Below are positions 21,436-31,796 of a DNA stretch of 64,000 nucleotides, piece after piece. This DNA is from Corinectria fuckeliana. Lineage: Eukaryota; Ascomycota; Sordariomycetes; Hypocreales; Nectriaceae. The notes under the pieces were generated by a model. That model made no database searches. It worked only from the letters and a program-made list of their open reading frames with translations, and was not told the origin of the DNA. Numbering within the stretch: the stretch's first letter is position 1; every line of letters starts with the position of its first letter. The translations under genes and the position numbers were made by a program. The DNA lies in NCBI GenBank assembly GCA_019137255.1, contig WPDH01000056.1, forward strand, positions 1-64,000. The letters are read 5' to 3'.

Positions 21436-22336
21436 CGGCTTATTAATAGTGCAAGTCAGCTGCATCTTTTCCATAATTAGGAGGAGTATCCTGGGGGCAT
21501 TAGACTAATAATCCCGAGCCCGAGGGAGTGGACACTACAGAAGAGACTTACATGGCAGAGCATTTTTAGCGGCAGTGCAACCCAAGAAAATGGTACACGG
21601 CGGACTATTGCGTAGGATGAGCAACGACAGCTTCCATGCCGTTGCCATCTTTTGTTACAACACATGTCGGAGTCTCCTCTATCATCCCGTCACTCTTGCA
21701 TTTTGCACATTGGCTGTGACTGATGAACGACAACCCTCCTGCAAACCGAGTGCTTGTAAGCCGAGTGCCTGCAAGCCTCCGCTCGTCGGCAGCTTGGGCC
21801 ATATCGGGCTTGGCATCAAGCACATCCAACAAGCTGCCAGCAATCCATTGGCCGCTGCAGCTGCTGCAAGCCCCTGGCAGCCTCGCTGGCCAGGCCCCCC
21901 CGCCAGGCTCACCCAGCGCCACTAGCCCCGACTTTGGCTCCAAAGACCCAAAGACATGGAAGCCTTCTGGACACCTCGACCTCCAGAAACCGGCACCAGA
22001 GGGATACGTACTCTCCGTCGGCCGTTCTCCATTCTCCATTCTCATTACTTGATCTCGCTGGTCTATCCCTTTCCCCTTCTTTATGTTTTGTTTCTGCTCT
22101 CAACGAACCTGAATCGTATTCTTTGCGATTTTGGCTCGTCTCTTCGTAGCAGCTTGAGCTGCTCATGTCCTCGCCTCCCTCGCCTCGTCCGGCCTACCCC
22201 TTCTCATGACCCGCCGCATCGGCTGCTTGATCGACCCTTGATCGCCCATGCTCCCACCCTGTCCCTCTCTTCCTCTTACATCGTGACGAGGCTATCTGCG
22301 CGCCCCCGAAGATGCAGCTACCATGGAGCGGCCGTG

Positions 22337-25300
22337 ATGGCCCCGGAAGCCAGTCCCTACTGCCGACTAGCATCCCAATCATCACCGGTCTCGCCACCGA
22401 TGGTACCGATTCAGCCGGCGACGCGAAGCATCCCCGTCGACCAGTTCGCCATGTTCGAACAACCTCCGCCCACGCTCGGGTGAGTCTCTCACAAACGACT
22501 CGTTACCACCTAATGCGTCCACTTGCTAATCCCTCTCGCAGAGTGTGGCAGACAATTTCTCCTACATGACTTCCAGTGAGGCAGCCGCAAACCTACGAAC
22601 CTCCTTAACCCATGGCCTTACTCCGACCGATGCCCTCACCAGACTCAGCGAATATGGACCCAACGAGATCCCCCACGAAGAGCCGGAGCCGTTATGGTTG
22701 CGCTTCGTCAAACAGTTTCAAGAGCCCCTTATTCTACTGCTCCTCGTGTCGGCAGGCGCCTCGATGCTGTTGGGAAACGTCGACGATGCGATCAGCATCA
22801 CAGTGGCCGTCACAATCGTAGTCACTGTCGGCTTTGTCCAAGAATATCGATCCGAAAAGTCCATTGAGGCGCTCAACAACCTCGTGCCGAACCACGCCCA
22901 TCTAGTTCGCGGCCAGTCCCGGTCCGATAGCACCTTGGGTAGGTCCTCGACATGGCCTCCCTCCGACAGCGCAAGCGACTCGGTCCCTTCTCCCGGCACG
23001 GTCACCCCTATCAGCGATGTCCTAGACGCGACCTCCTCCAAAGTCATGGCATCCCAGCTTGTTCCGGGCGATTTGGTTCTGTTCACCACCGGAGACCGTA
23101 TCCCGGCCGACATTCGAGTCACCAAAGCTGCCGACCTCACCATCGACGCATCAAACCTGACGGGTGAGACGGAGCCTGTAAGAGTTACACCTGATGCGCG
23201 CCGACGGGGAATTGGGCCGTACGGCCTCGAGAAGCTCCAGCATCCCCGGCCAGTCTCCCTGTCGCCCGCCGAGCATGAAGACCACACCGGAGGAGAGGGC
23301 ACACACAACGTCGCGTTCATGGGTACATTGATCAAATCCGGTCATGGGCAAGGCATAGTCTTTGCCACTGGAGGACAGACGCATTTCGGTACCATTGCCA
23401 CTAGTGTGTCTGGAACCGAGAGTCCGCGATCACCTCTTCAGCTGTCAATGGATGATCTTGGCTCACAGCTCAGCAAAGCGTCGTTCCTTGTGATTGGCCT
23501 CATCTCAATCGTTGGCTGGTTACAGGGAAAGAAGCTCCTAGAAATCTTTCAGATCTCAATTTCTCTCGCTGTGGCGGCCATTCCAGAAGGCCTACCTATC
23601 ATTGTCACTGTCACCTTGGCTCTAGGGGTACACCGCATGGCCAGACACAATGCGATCGTACGAAGAATGCCCAAGGTTGAGACGCTGGGTTCCGTGAACG
23701 TCGTGTGCACTGACAAAACTGGTAAATAAGCTCCTTTGTCATATAAAGAGTGCTGCTAATATGAACGTTGAATTCAGGTACTCTAACCACAAACCATATG
23801 ACAACCACCAAGATGTGGTACTTTGGCGTATCGGAGGCTGTCCAAGTCGACGCCGACAACGAAGCTTCCGAAACGAGTCCTGATGTCAACCCGGCCACCC
23901 AGCGAGTGCTTCGAATCGGAAACGTCGCTAACAATGCTCGGCTCGCACAAAAGTACACAGAGCACGGTGCAGCGGCCTCGGCTGTCTTATCTTCGACTCT
24001 AGGACGTGATGAAGCGTCCACCTACACTCGCTGGGTTGGGCAGCCGACTGACGTGGCCATGTTGGATCTGCTTGATCGGTTCAAGGAGCATGATGTCCGG
24101 GACTCCCTAGGCCCTCGAGTCAGCGAAACGCCCTTCAGCTCAGAACGCAAATGGATGGGCGTCACTATCGGATCCGATACTAAAGGCGAGAAGGAATACG
24201 CCTACATGAAAGGCTCCATCGAAAAGGTCCTCGCCGCTTGCGATACCTACCTGGAACGGGACGGGAGAGAAATCATCCTAGACTCCAATCGTCGTCAAGA
24301 AGCTCTGCAGGCTGCAGAGGCTATGGCTGTACAGGGTCTCCGCGTCCTGGCGTTTGCGAGCGGCGCAGTGTCGAAATCTCACAAAAATCGGTCCGCGGCT
24401 CGCAGCACCCCTGGCCTGGGTCGGAGCGATAGCCCGTCGTCTCAGGTCCCGGAAGATATCTACAAGGGTCTAACCTTTGCTGGTCTTGTCGGGATGCGCG
24501 ATCCCCCCCGACCCGGGGTTGGCCGTTCAATCAGACGGCTAATGAGGGGAGGCGTCAAGGTCATCATGATCACGGGAGATGCCGAAACCACAGCCTTAGC
24601 CATTGGCAAACAGTTAGGCATGAATATTGCAGTTCCTAGCAGCCACGCAAGTGGCCAGGGAACCGTTCGGTCTGTTCTCCGCGGCGATGAGGTTGACAAA
24701 ATGACCGAGGAGGATCTTGCGGAGGCTATGCAGCACACGACTATATTTGCGCGGACGAACCCTGATCACAAGTTGAAGATCATCCAGGCCCTTCAGTCGA
24801 GGGGCGATATTGTTGCCATGACTGGTGATGGCGTGAATGATGCGCCTGCGCTAAAGCGAGCTGACATCGGCATATCTATGGGACGCCATGGGACGGACGT
24901 TGCCAAGGAAGCAGCCGATATGATCCTCACAGACGATGATTTCTCCACTATCCTCCATGCCATCGAGGAGGGCAAGGGCATCTTCAACAACATCCAGAAC
25001 TTCCTAACGTTTCAGTTGAGCACGAGTGCCGCGAGCTTAGCGCTTGTCCTCATCTGCACCTGCTTCGGATTCAAGTCGCCCTTGAATGCGATGCAGATTC
25101 TCTGGATCAGTAAGTGTCAGCCCCGCAACTGGCAGCTGAACTCGGCTAACAACAGCAGATATCATCATGGATGGCCCTCCTGCGCAGTCTCTGGGCGTCG
25201 AAAAGGTAGACCCCGATGTCATGAACAAGCCCCCACGAAGACGAGGAGACCCCGTCCTTACCCAAGCGCTCATTACTCGGGTGCTCACGTCGGCCGCAAT

Positions 25301-25697
25301 CATCACGCTGGGCACAATGCTCATCTACAGGCGCGAGATGCTTGTGGATGGTCAGGTTACGCGACGCGACACGACCATGACATTCACCTGCTTCGTCTTA
25401 TTCGACATGTTCAACGCGCTGAGCTGCCGCTCCGAGTCGAAATCAGTGCTACGGGGCGAGGTTGGACTATTTTCCAACAATCTATTCAACTGGGCCGTGT
25501 CCCTTAGCTTGATCGGCCAGTTGCTCGTCATTTACTTCCCATGGCTCCAGGAGACTTTCCAGACGGAGGCCATTGGGCTGCTCGATCTCGTGCGCCTGGT
25601 TCTTCTATGCAGTACGGTGTTCTGGGCGGACGAGTTGAGGAAATATCTCAAGTACGGGCAACGGCGTTTTGGTAGCGGATACAGCCAGGCTGTCTGA
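22337..25697 (+). CDS. PMR1: Golgi Ca2+/Mn2+ P-type ATPase (Pmr1, SPCA type)
   Basis: Four exons (22337-22479, 22544-23721, 23778-25109, 25159-25697) give 1063 aa. In order it has an actuator region with TGET, PEGLP in helix M4, the phosphorylation motif CTDKTGTLT (Asp438), a nucleotide-binding region, MITGD, and TGDGVNDAP in the hinge. Helix M6 carries NIIMDGPPAQSLGVE, the pattern that marks SPCA pumps rather than SERCA or PMCA. It supplies the Golgi with Ca2+ and Mn2+ needed for glycosylation and sorting. Intron 1 ends in a tandem acceptor (CAGAG): only the second AG keeps the frame. Intron 2 splits DKTGT. The frame is open upstream to 21956, but the compact N-terminus from 22337 looks natural. 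Confidence 0.94.
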
Positions 25698-26145
25698 GGC
25701 GAGGTTAAAAGATAGGGGGTACTAGGGGACATTGTACAACTATACTACCTATATATAAAGGTGTGGCTTGGTTGCATAGCGGCTACTAAAGGGATACGTA
25801 AAGGCGAACAAGGTAATGTTATGATAAGTTTTGGGGGTTAATTCCAGTATTCTGTGCTTTCAAGTATCTGTTGCACTGTTGTGAAGTGTCAAGTGAAAAT
25901 GCGGACTTGGATTATAGTCTATGAGGTGCAGGGTAGCTCTCTTGGCACACCGAGCATGTAATATTAATAGGTACGTAGCAGCTCCAAGGTGGGGAGGCAT
26001 GGCTGCGTGTCACTAATACCTTGAATCTTACGTGCGCAGTGTGCCGGAGCAAGCTTCTACGTCAACGTCAACATCTCCCCGATAGCCAGTCTTCCGCCCC
26101 GACGAAGAGCCTGTTAGCGATGCGACCGCCATCCGGACGTCTCCA
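25698..26145. other. Intergenic region, PMR1 3' side to COG4 promoter
   Basis: About 450 bases between two genes in the same direction. AT-rich sequence with TATATATA near 25750 is likely in the PMR1 3' UTR. Nothing else recognised. Confidence 0.5.
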
Positions 26146-28599
26146 ATGACCATGACAGCCCTCCCGAACGGCCTCTCCCACCCCCCCGACTGCGACCACG
26201 CCGTCGTGCACCCCGCCGCCTCAACCCTCCAGAATGCCACCGGCGAGGCTGAGATCCGCAATGCGCTGGCAGCTCTACATGCGCGCGAGGGAGCGATAAC
26301 GACCCGACTCGATGCCCTCGTTGCTTCCCAGGCCGACCTCTCCCGCGACCTCGGCCGGCTGGACCTGCTGCGGGCCGGGCTCGGCGCGCAGGTCATCGCC
26401 GCGCGCTCCGTGGGCAACGACATGCTGGCCGGCGCAGCGGACACGGCGGGCCGGTTGAGCGACAAGGTCAAGGAGCTGGACCTGGAGAAGAGCCGCGTCG
26501 AGGACACGCTCGGGGTGGTGGAACAGGTGGCCGAGCTCAAGGCCTGTGTCAACGGCGTCGTGGGCTCCATGGGCGCTCCTCAGGATTGGGAAGCGGCGGC
26601 CGGATACATGGCCAGGGCGAGCAAGGTGCCGGCCGAGATTATCAAGGGACCGTTTGCGGCCAGTATAGTACCCAGCGTGGAGGTGCCCGACCCCCCGTGG
26701 ATGACGCTCGAGGATGCGAAGGAGAGCCTGTGTGGCCTCTTCTTGAGGGAGTTCGAGAAGGCGGCGGGGGAGAAGGACGAGATAAAGGTGACGCGGTTCT
26801 TCAAGCTGTTTCCTCTGATCGGCAGGGCCGACGTGGGCCTGGACGTATACGGACGATACGTCTGTCAGGGAGTAGCAGGCGAAGCGCGGGCAACGCTGAA
26901 GGATAGCGTGGGCGGCCAAGCGCGGAACGAAGGCTTCTTCTACGCCAATGCCCTGTCGAAGCTCTTTGAGCACATAGCGCGGATCGTGGAATCCCACGGA
27001 GGGCTGGTGGAGCGGCACTACGGCTCTGGCAAGATGGTCCGCGTCATCGAGCGTCTGCAGATGGAGGCCGACGTTCAAGGCGGCATCGTCATCGACACCT
27101 GGAGTGACGAGCGAGGAGTTGACCGGAAGCTGACAGACGTCAAAAGCTACCCGTTTTCGTTTCTCGTACAGAGCTTCCTACCGCCGCCGCCACGAGGCGG
27201 CACCCCGAGGATGAACTCGCCGGCCATTGGAGTGGGCAACAATCCTCGTGAGAGCGAAGATGAAGGCGTCAACATGCGAGAAGTCGACGGCCTCTTGAAC
27301 GAGATCTCCGTGATGCTGGGCCGCTGGTCACTGTATACTCGCTTCCTTGCCGGGAAGTGCCAAGTACGTCCAAGGCTCCTGATCCGTCACCGCACAGCTT
27401 TTACTCACAAGTTCTAGGACCCAAGCACAGCGCAAGATGCACCTCTTGTCGTCCCAGAGGTTCTGCTAAAATCGAACTTGTACCGCAAAGTATCCGGCAA
27501 GCTGACGACACCCTACAACGCCATGACTACCTTCTTCTTCCGCCGATCGGTGGAAAAGGCGTTTCAAATGGACGAGTATCCCAGTGGACTGTCCCTTAGC
27601 CCGAACAGGGCTATGAACGGCAACCCTCCATACATCATCATGGCGGTCGACGTCGTGATGTACATTGTAAATGCGGTCGTTGAAAGATCCATCTCAACGT
27701 CGCACAGAGATGTGATTGCCTCCGTGGTCCCCACGATTGACCGCGTTCTCGGCTCCGACTTTATCGGCATGATCCAGCGCAAGATGCGAGATGAGGCATA
27801 TCCAAAGCCAATCATCCAGGGAGGTTTCCCACCCGAGGACAAGATCATCCAATTCATCGTCCTTATCAACAGTCTTGACATGGCAAACGAATACCTCACT
27901 CGAGTCATTGTCGGTCGTATAGGCACCACTCATGGCGATGCCCAAGAAGGACCGTTGAAGGATTCCTTCCCGTTCGAACGCGATGCTACCTTCGTCGCAA
28001 ATGCATTGCACAACCTCCAGACTACTTTCATCGCCAAGAGTAGCGAGCTCTTGAATGAAGGCATCCAGGTGCTCTTCAACCAGGTCGTCAAGTCCCGTCT
28101 GCGACCTGTATTGGTCGATACCTTCCGAGATGCAGACTATACTCTAACCGAGGACGACGTCGCCGATATCGCCCAGCAGAACGACGAGGACGAAGACGAC
28201 CTTCTGGAGCAGGTTCCTCGGCGATTCGAGTATGGATGGGACCAACTCATGAAGCCCATCGCCCGGTTGATGACGCCTGGCACGTACAGCACGCTGCTGG
28301 ATATGACGGCCAGGTACCTCTCGAAGCTGTGGGAAAAGAGGATCCTCAGCTACAGCGGACGCACCAACGCCTTTGGGGCGATCCGCATCGAGCGAGACTT
28401 TAGTGGAATGGTGGACACGGTTTCTCGAGGGGACTACTCGGTGAAAGAAGTCTTCTCGAAGGTGATACAGCTTCTGATGGTTGCGAATATGGAGGACGAG
28501 GAGTGGGACGAGCTGATAGCCCTGGAAGGCAACGACGGGATTGACTGGGTTCTGACCGAGGACGAAAGGAGAAGAGCAAGAAGTTTGGTATTAGGATGA
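26146..28599 (+). CDS. COG4: Conserved oligomeric Golgi complex subunit 4
   Basis: Two exons (26146-27363, 27418-28599) encode 799 aa. The N-terminal 170 residues hold coiled-coil segments (for example DKVKELDLEKSRVEDTLG). The COG4 core follows, recognisable by KVTRFFKLFPLIGRADVGLD, the VSGKLTTPYNAMTTFFFRRS block and the C-terminal helical-bundle domain ending in DEWDEL-type acidic repeats. COG tethers intra-Golgi retrograde vesicles and helps SNARE assembly. The intron is phase 0. An ATG six bases downstream (26152) is equally usable. Family assignment is firm. Confidence 0.92.
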
Positions 28600-28970
28600 G
28601 CTGCATGATAGATGAAGGAGGGCCTGGGGAGTTTAAAAGAAGCTTCACGAGACTAATGAAGACCATGTCATGATACTCATATCGGGCATATATATGTCTC
28701 TGGACTTGGACTAGTTAAGCTGTAGGCCTACCAGGCACCTATTCTCCCTCCCTTCCATAACTACCTACTTCCATTATTACTTAGGCCTACAGAAATGAGG
28801 TTCTAGGGCCCTGGGCGGCAATTTAGTGGAGCGTGCGCTGAGCCGCACTGGTCGCTGCCTCTAAAGCCCTCTAAACCCGATCTTGCGCTGGTGCTATTCC
28901 AACGGGGCACTCGACGGGCGGCTTTTAGTTCGCCATGATGAGTGAGCAATGAGCATGAAGCCCCGAGGCG
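28600..28970. other. Intergenic region, COG4 3' side to SUA5
   Basis: 371 bases holding the COG4 3' UTR and SUA5 promoter, both genes on the plus strand. A TATATATG stretch near 28690 is the only notable word. No gene seen. Confidence 0.5.
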
Positions 28971-30512
28971 ATGAAATTTTCTGTGACTCAAAGGACCCTC
29001 GTCCTCTCGACCAAACACCAGTGCTACTGCAGACATTTCCATGTCGTCGTTTCCTGCAAGCCCCAAGCACAGGAACATTTACGCCAGCCTTTTAGCAGCA
29101 AAAACCCACCAACGACGTCGCTTCTTACACTGGCTTCTCGACCAACCTTACTACTACCACTTACATCGACCCTGGTCCGGAGCTTGACGTCTCAAGCCAT
29201 GAAGACACGGGTTGTGCGAGTCCCCGGCAAGGGCTCTCTCGGACACTTCCGACCGGGAGAGGGTCTCGAGAAGCTGGATCGCTGGGAAATTCAGACCGAC
29301 CAAGAGGATGCGCTCAAGGTGCTAGAGGATGCGGCGCGACAACTCAGGGAGAAAGACACCCCCGTCGCCTTCCCAACCGAGACCGTATACGGCCTTGGCG
29401 CAGATGCCACGCGCAGTGGTTCTGTCAAGGGCATCTATTCTGCCAAGGGAAGGCCCTCAGATAACCCCCTCATCATACATGTCTGCGACCTGCACATGCT
29501 ACGGCAGTACGTGGGGACGGGCAACCAAGGGGACGGAGATCAGGATCCCATCCCAAGCAGATACAAGGCGCTGATAGAGCGCTTCTGGCCGGGTCCGCTG
29601 ACCATCCTGCTGCCGAACCCCGAACCGTCGAAGCTCGCCCCAGAGGTGACGGCCGGCCTCAAGACCTTTGGCGTCCGAATGCCCTCGTCGCCCCTGGCCC
29701 TGTCTCTCATCAAGTTGGCCGGCGTCCCAGTGGCGGCCCCGTCCGCAAACGCCTCCACCAAGCCGTCTCCGACGACGGCGCAGCACGTCCTGGACGACCT
29801 TGACGGAAGGATCGAGCTCATCCTGGACGGGGGGCAGTGTGATGTCGGGGTGGAGAGCACGGTTGTTGATGGGCTTTGCGACCCACCCGTCGTCCTTCGT
29901 CCCGGCGGCATTGGTTTGGATGAGCTGAGAACCTGTCCCGGCTGGGAGAACGCGGCCAGGGCGTACAAGGACCAGAGCGAGGAGGGCAAGGCCGCGCCCC
30001 GAGCGCCTGGGATGAAGTACAAGCACTACAGTCCCAAGGCCAGAGTGGTGCTCTACGAATCGAGCTGCGACAAGAAGATTTCTGGAGTCACACTATCCGA
30101 TATCGAGTCGGCGAATGGGACTGTTAACGGGGCGGTCACGAATGGAGACCGAGCAACCAGGAGAATCGGCGTGATTCGCACTCAACGATGGAAGTCAGCG
30201 GCTGGGCTACGATGCGCCAACCTCAAGCCGTCTCCCAAAGACTCACCAGAAGGCGCGGAGCAAAGCGGATTGCCATACGAAGTCTATGAAGGCGAGCTCA
30301 TGGATGAAGGCGGACAGCTCATCGGCCAAGTCTTGGATATTGATCTCGGCAAAGACACCGAGGGGATTGCCAGGGGTCTCTTCTCGGCCCTGAGGGAGTT
30401 TGATCGGCGCGGGGCGGACACCATCTTCGTGGACGGCATAGAGGATAAAATCGACATCGCCGCGGCGGTCATGAACCGCCTCCGCAAGGCGGCCTCAGAG
30501 ATTAGAGCATGA
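28971..30512 (+). CDS. SUA5: Threonylcarbamoyl-AMP synthase Sua5 (YrdC domain)
   Basis: Single exon, 513 aa. The YrdC domain (about 110-320) contains FPTETVYGLGADA and the substrate-binding KGRPSDNPLIIH motif (159-170). The C-terminal Sua5 domain follows a linker with MKYKHYSPKA, a hallmark of full-length Sua5. It makes threonylcarbamoyl-AMP for the t6A modification of ANN-decoding tRNAs. The first 76 residues are rich in Ser, Thr, Arg and Leu with a single acidic residue and look like a mitochondrial presequence. A second in-frame ATG at 29199 (MKTRVVRV) would give a 437-aa cytosolic form, so dual localisation from one gene is likely but inferred. Confidence 0.93.
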   Translation: MKFSVTQRTLVLSTKHQCYCRHFHVVVSCKPQAQEHLRQPFSSKNPPTTSLLTLASRPTLLLPLTSTLVRSLTSQAMKTRVVRVPGKGSLGHFRPGEGLEKLDRWEIQTDQEDALKVLEDAARQLREKDTPVAFPTETVYGLGADATRSGSVKGIYSAKGRPSDNPLIIHVCDLHMLRQYVGTGNQGDGDQDPIPSRYKALIERFWPGPLTILLPNPEPSKLAPEVTAGLKTFGVRMPSSPLALSLIKLAGVPVAAPSANASTKPSPTTAQHVLDDLDGRIELILDGGQCDVGVESTVVDGLCDPPVVLRPGGIGLDELRTCPGWENAARAYKDQSEEGKAAPRAPGMKYKHYSPKARVVLYESSCDKKISGVTLSDIESANGTVNGAVTNGDRATRRIGVIRTQRWKSAAGLRCANLKPSPKDSPEGAEQSGLPYEVYEGELMDEGGQLIGQVLDIDLGKDTEGIARGLFSALREFDRRGADTIFVDGIEDKIDIAAAVMNRLRKAASEIRA

Positions 30513-30665
30513 ATAATCAATTAGACAACCTCCCTGCCCTGCATCCTGTGTAAGCCCCCTCCCGTCCATCCCTTGCCGAAACCGACAGCGTGACTTTTTG
30601 TTTGCATGCGGCGCTACAATAACGACAAAACGCCAGATGCTAGATAGCAAGCCCCCTTTCCAACC

Positions 30666-31389
30666 TCACAGTCCCTGTCGCAGCCAGTCCGCTAGTTTCG
30701 ACTTCCCGAGTTGGGCCAGGTTGTTGACTCCCTGTTCGCTGAGATCGATGCGACCGACGGGGACGTCCTGGGTGGGGGCGCGGCTGACCCGCTGGACGAT
30801 GATGGTAGGGTCCGTCTCGAGAATGATGCCGTCGTCGACGATCTCGTCGATAGCGAGCGACACGAGGTCGTAGTTCTCGACAATGGTCCGCTTATCCACG
30901 GATTGTCTATTGTCGCGTGGAGGTCAGCACCGCAGCACAACGGAGCTTAAGCTCTGGAACGGAGAGGGGGGAACTAACTTGAAGAGCAGGTGAAGCGAGT
31001 CTCGTAGCGCAAGGATGGTGTTGTAAAGCAGGATTTCGTTCTCGTCGACGCTGCCAACGACGTACATCATGACGTCTGACTCCATCTTGTACAGCACGAT
31101 TCTGTTGTCGTAGAGGATGATGTCGCCGGTCTGCTTGGCCGTCTTCTCCAGGAGGCCCTTTTCAAAAGCCTTTTGCGACTTGACGTCGGAGTAGGGGTTG
31201 GAGGATGCGCTCGCGGAAGCTGGGAGGCGATGGTCAGCATGGTTGCGCCCTAGGGGGAGGGACGGGAGCTGCGGTACCATTCGGGGCCGTGTGAGGCGGC
31301 GAGAAGTACTTGGCGAATATCCGGGAGCCATCCTCGGTGCCGAGAACGAGGATGGCCTGGACGGAGAACAGGGTCATTCCAGGAGACAT
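30666..31389 (-). CDS. RET3: Coatomer subunit zeta
   Basis: Three exons (31389-31278, 31219-30979, 30906-30666) encode 197 aa. The longin-like fold is seen in order: MTLFSVQAILVLGTEDGSRI (first strand and helix), KSQKAFEKGLLEKT, then the core block DNRIVLYKMESDVMMYVVGS and NEILLYNTILALRDSLHLLF. Zeta pairs with gamma-COP in the COPI coat that drives Golgi-to-ER retrieval. Size and motifs match the family. It is transcribed divergently from MCM4, sharing about 400 bases of upstream DNA. Confidence 0.94.
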
Positions 31390-31796
31390 GGCGGCGGTTG
31401 TTGTGCGAAAAGCCCACGTTGACAGCTTAGAGGTACCTGGAGACGATATGAGACCCCCCCTCCAGACCGACCTCCAGGTGCTAGATGCCAGATGCCACAC
31501 CTCCGATTGAGTGCTGTCCGGGGTAACGTTTGGCCGCTCCGCCGGTGGGGTGTGGCTCTTGGGTTGACCGGACCGGCTATTCGCGTGTGCACGGGCCCAT
31601 GCATCTTTAATTGGAGTTCACGCGTCTGAACCACTTTACGCGTCTAGCAGAGGAAGAAGAAAGGAGACGCGAAACCCCCTGTCCATTGGTGCGTCCCCCT
31701 CTCCCCTCGATTCCTCCATCCTGCCAACCAACAAACCCACAGGTTCCGTCAAGAAATCCTCATCCAACCGCCAGCTCACCGACAACGAACACCACG
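31390..31796. promoter_or_regulatory. Divergent promoter, RET3 / MCM4
   Basis: 407 bases between the two start codons. The MCM4-proximal half contains two MCB boxes, listed separately. No other gene or repeat. Confidence 0.65.
31620..31643. promoter_or_regulatory. Paired MCB (MluI cell-cycle) boxes upstream of MCM4
   Basis: ACGCGT occurs at 31620-31625 and again at 31638-31643, 18 bases apart and 154-177 bases upstream of the MCM4 ATG. ACGCGT is the binding site of MBF (Mbp1/Swi6; Res1/Res2-Cdc10 in fission yeast), which drives G1/S transcription of replication genes. The match and position are seen directly; function here is inferred. Confidence 0.75.

Larger units (their letters stand above)
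20585..22336. promoter_or_regulatory. Divergent upstream region, RAD21 / PMR1
   Basis: 1.75 kb between divergent starts. It contains a GGGACT tandem run (20968-20996), a 15-bp perfect inverted repeat pair (21325-21339 and 21421-21435), short GAGTGC/CTGCAAGCC duplications near 21740-21780, and a pyrimidine-rich PMR1 leader from about 22050. Several open frames cross it but none resembles a protein. Confidence 0.5.

Noticed and set aside
21956..22336. Upstream extension of the PMR1 frame by 127 codons
   Set aside because: The segment is pyrimidine-rich leader sequence with no resemblance to Pmr1 N-termini; the start at 22337 gives a natural N-terminus.
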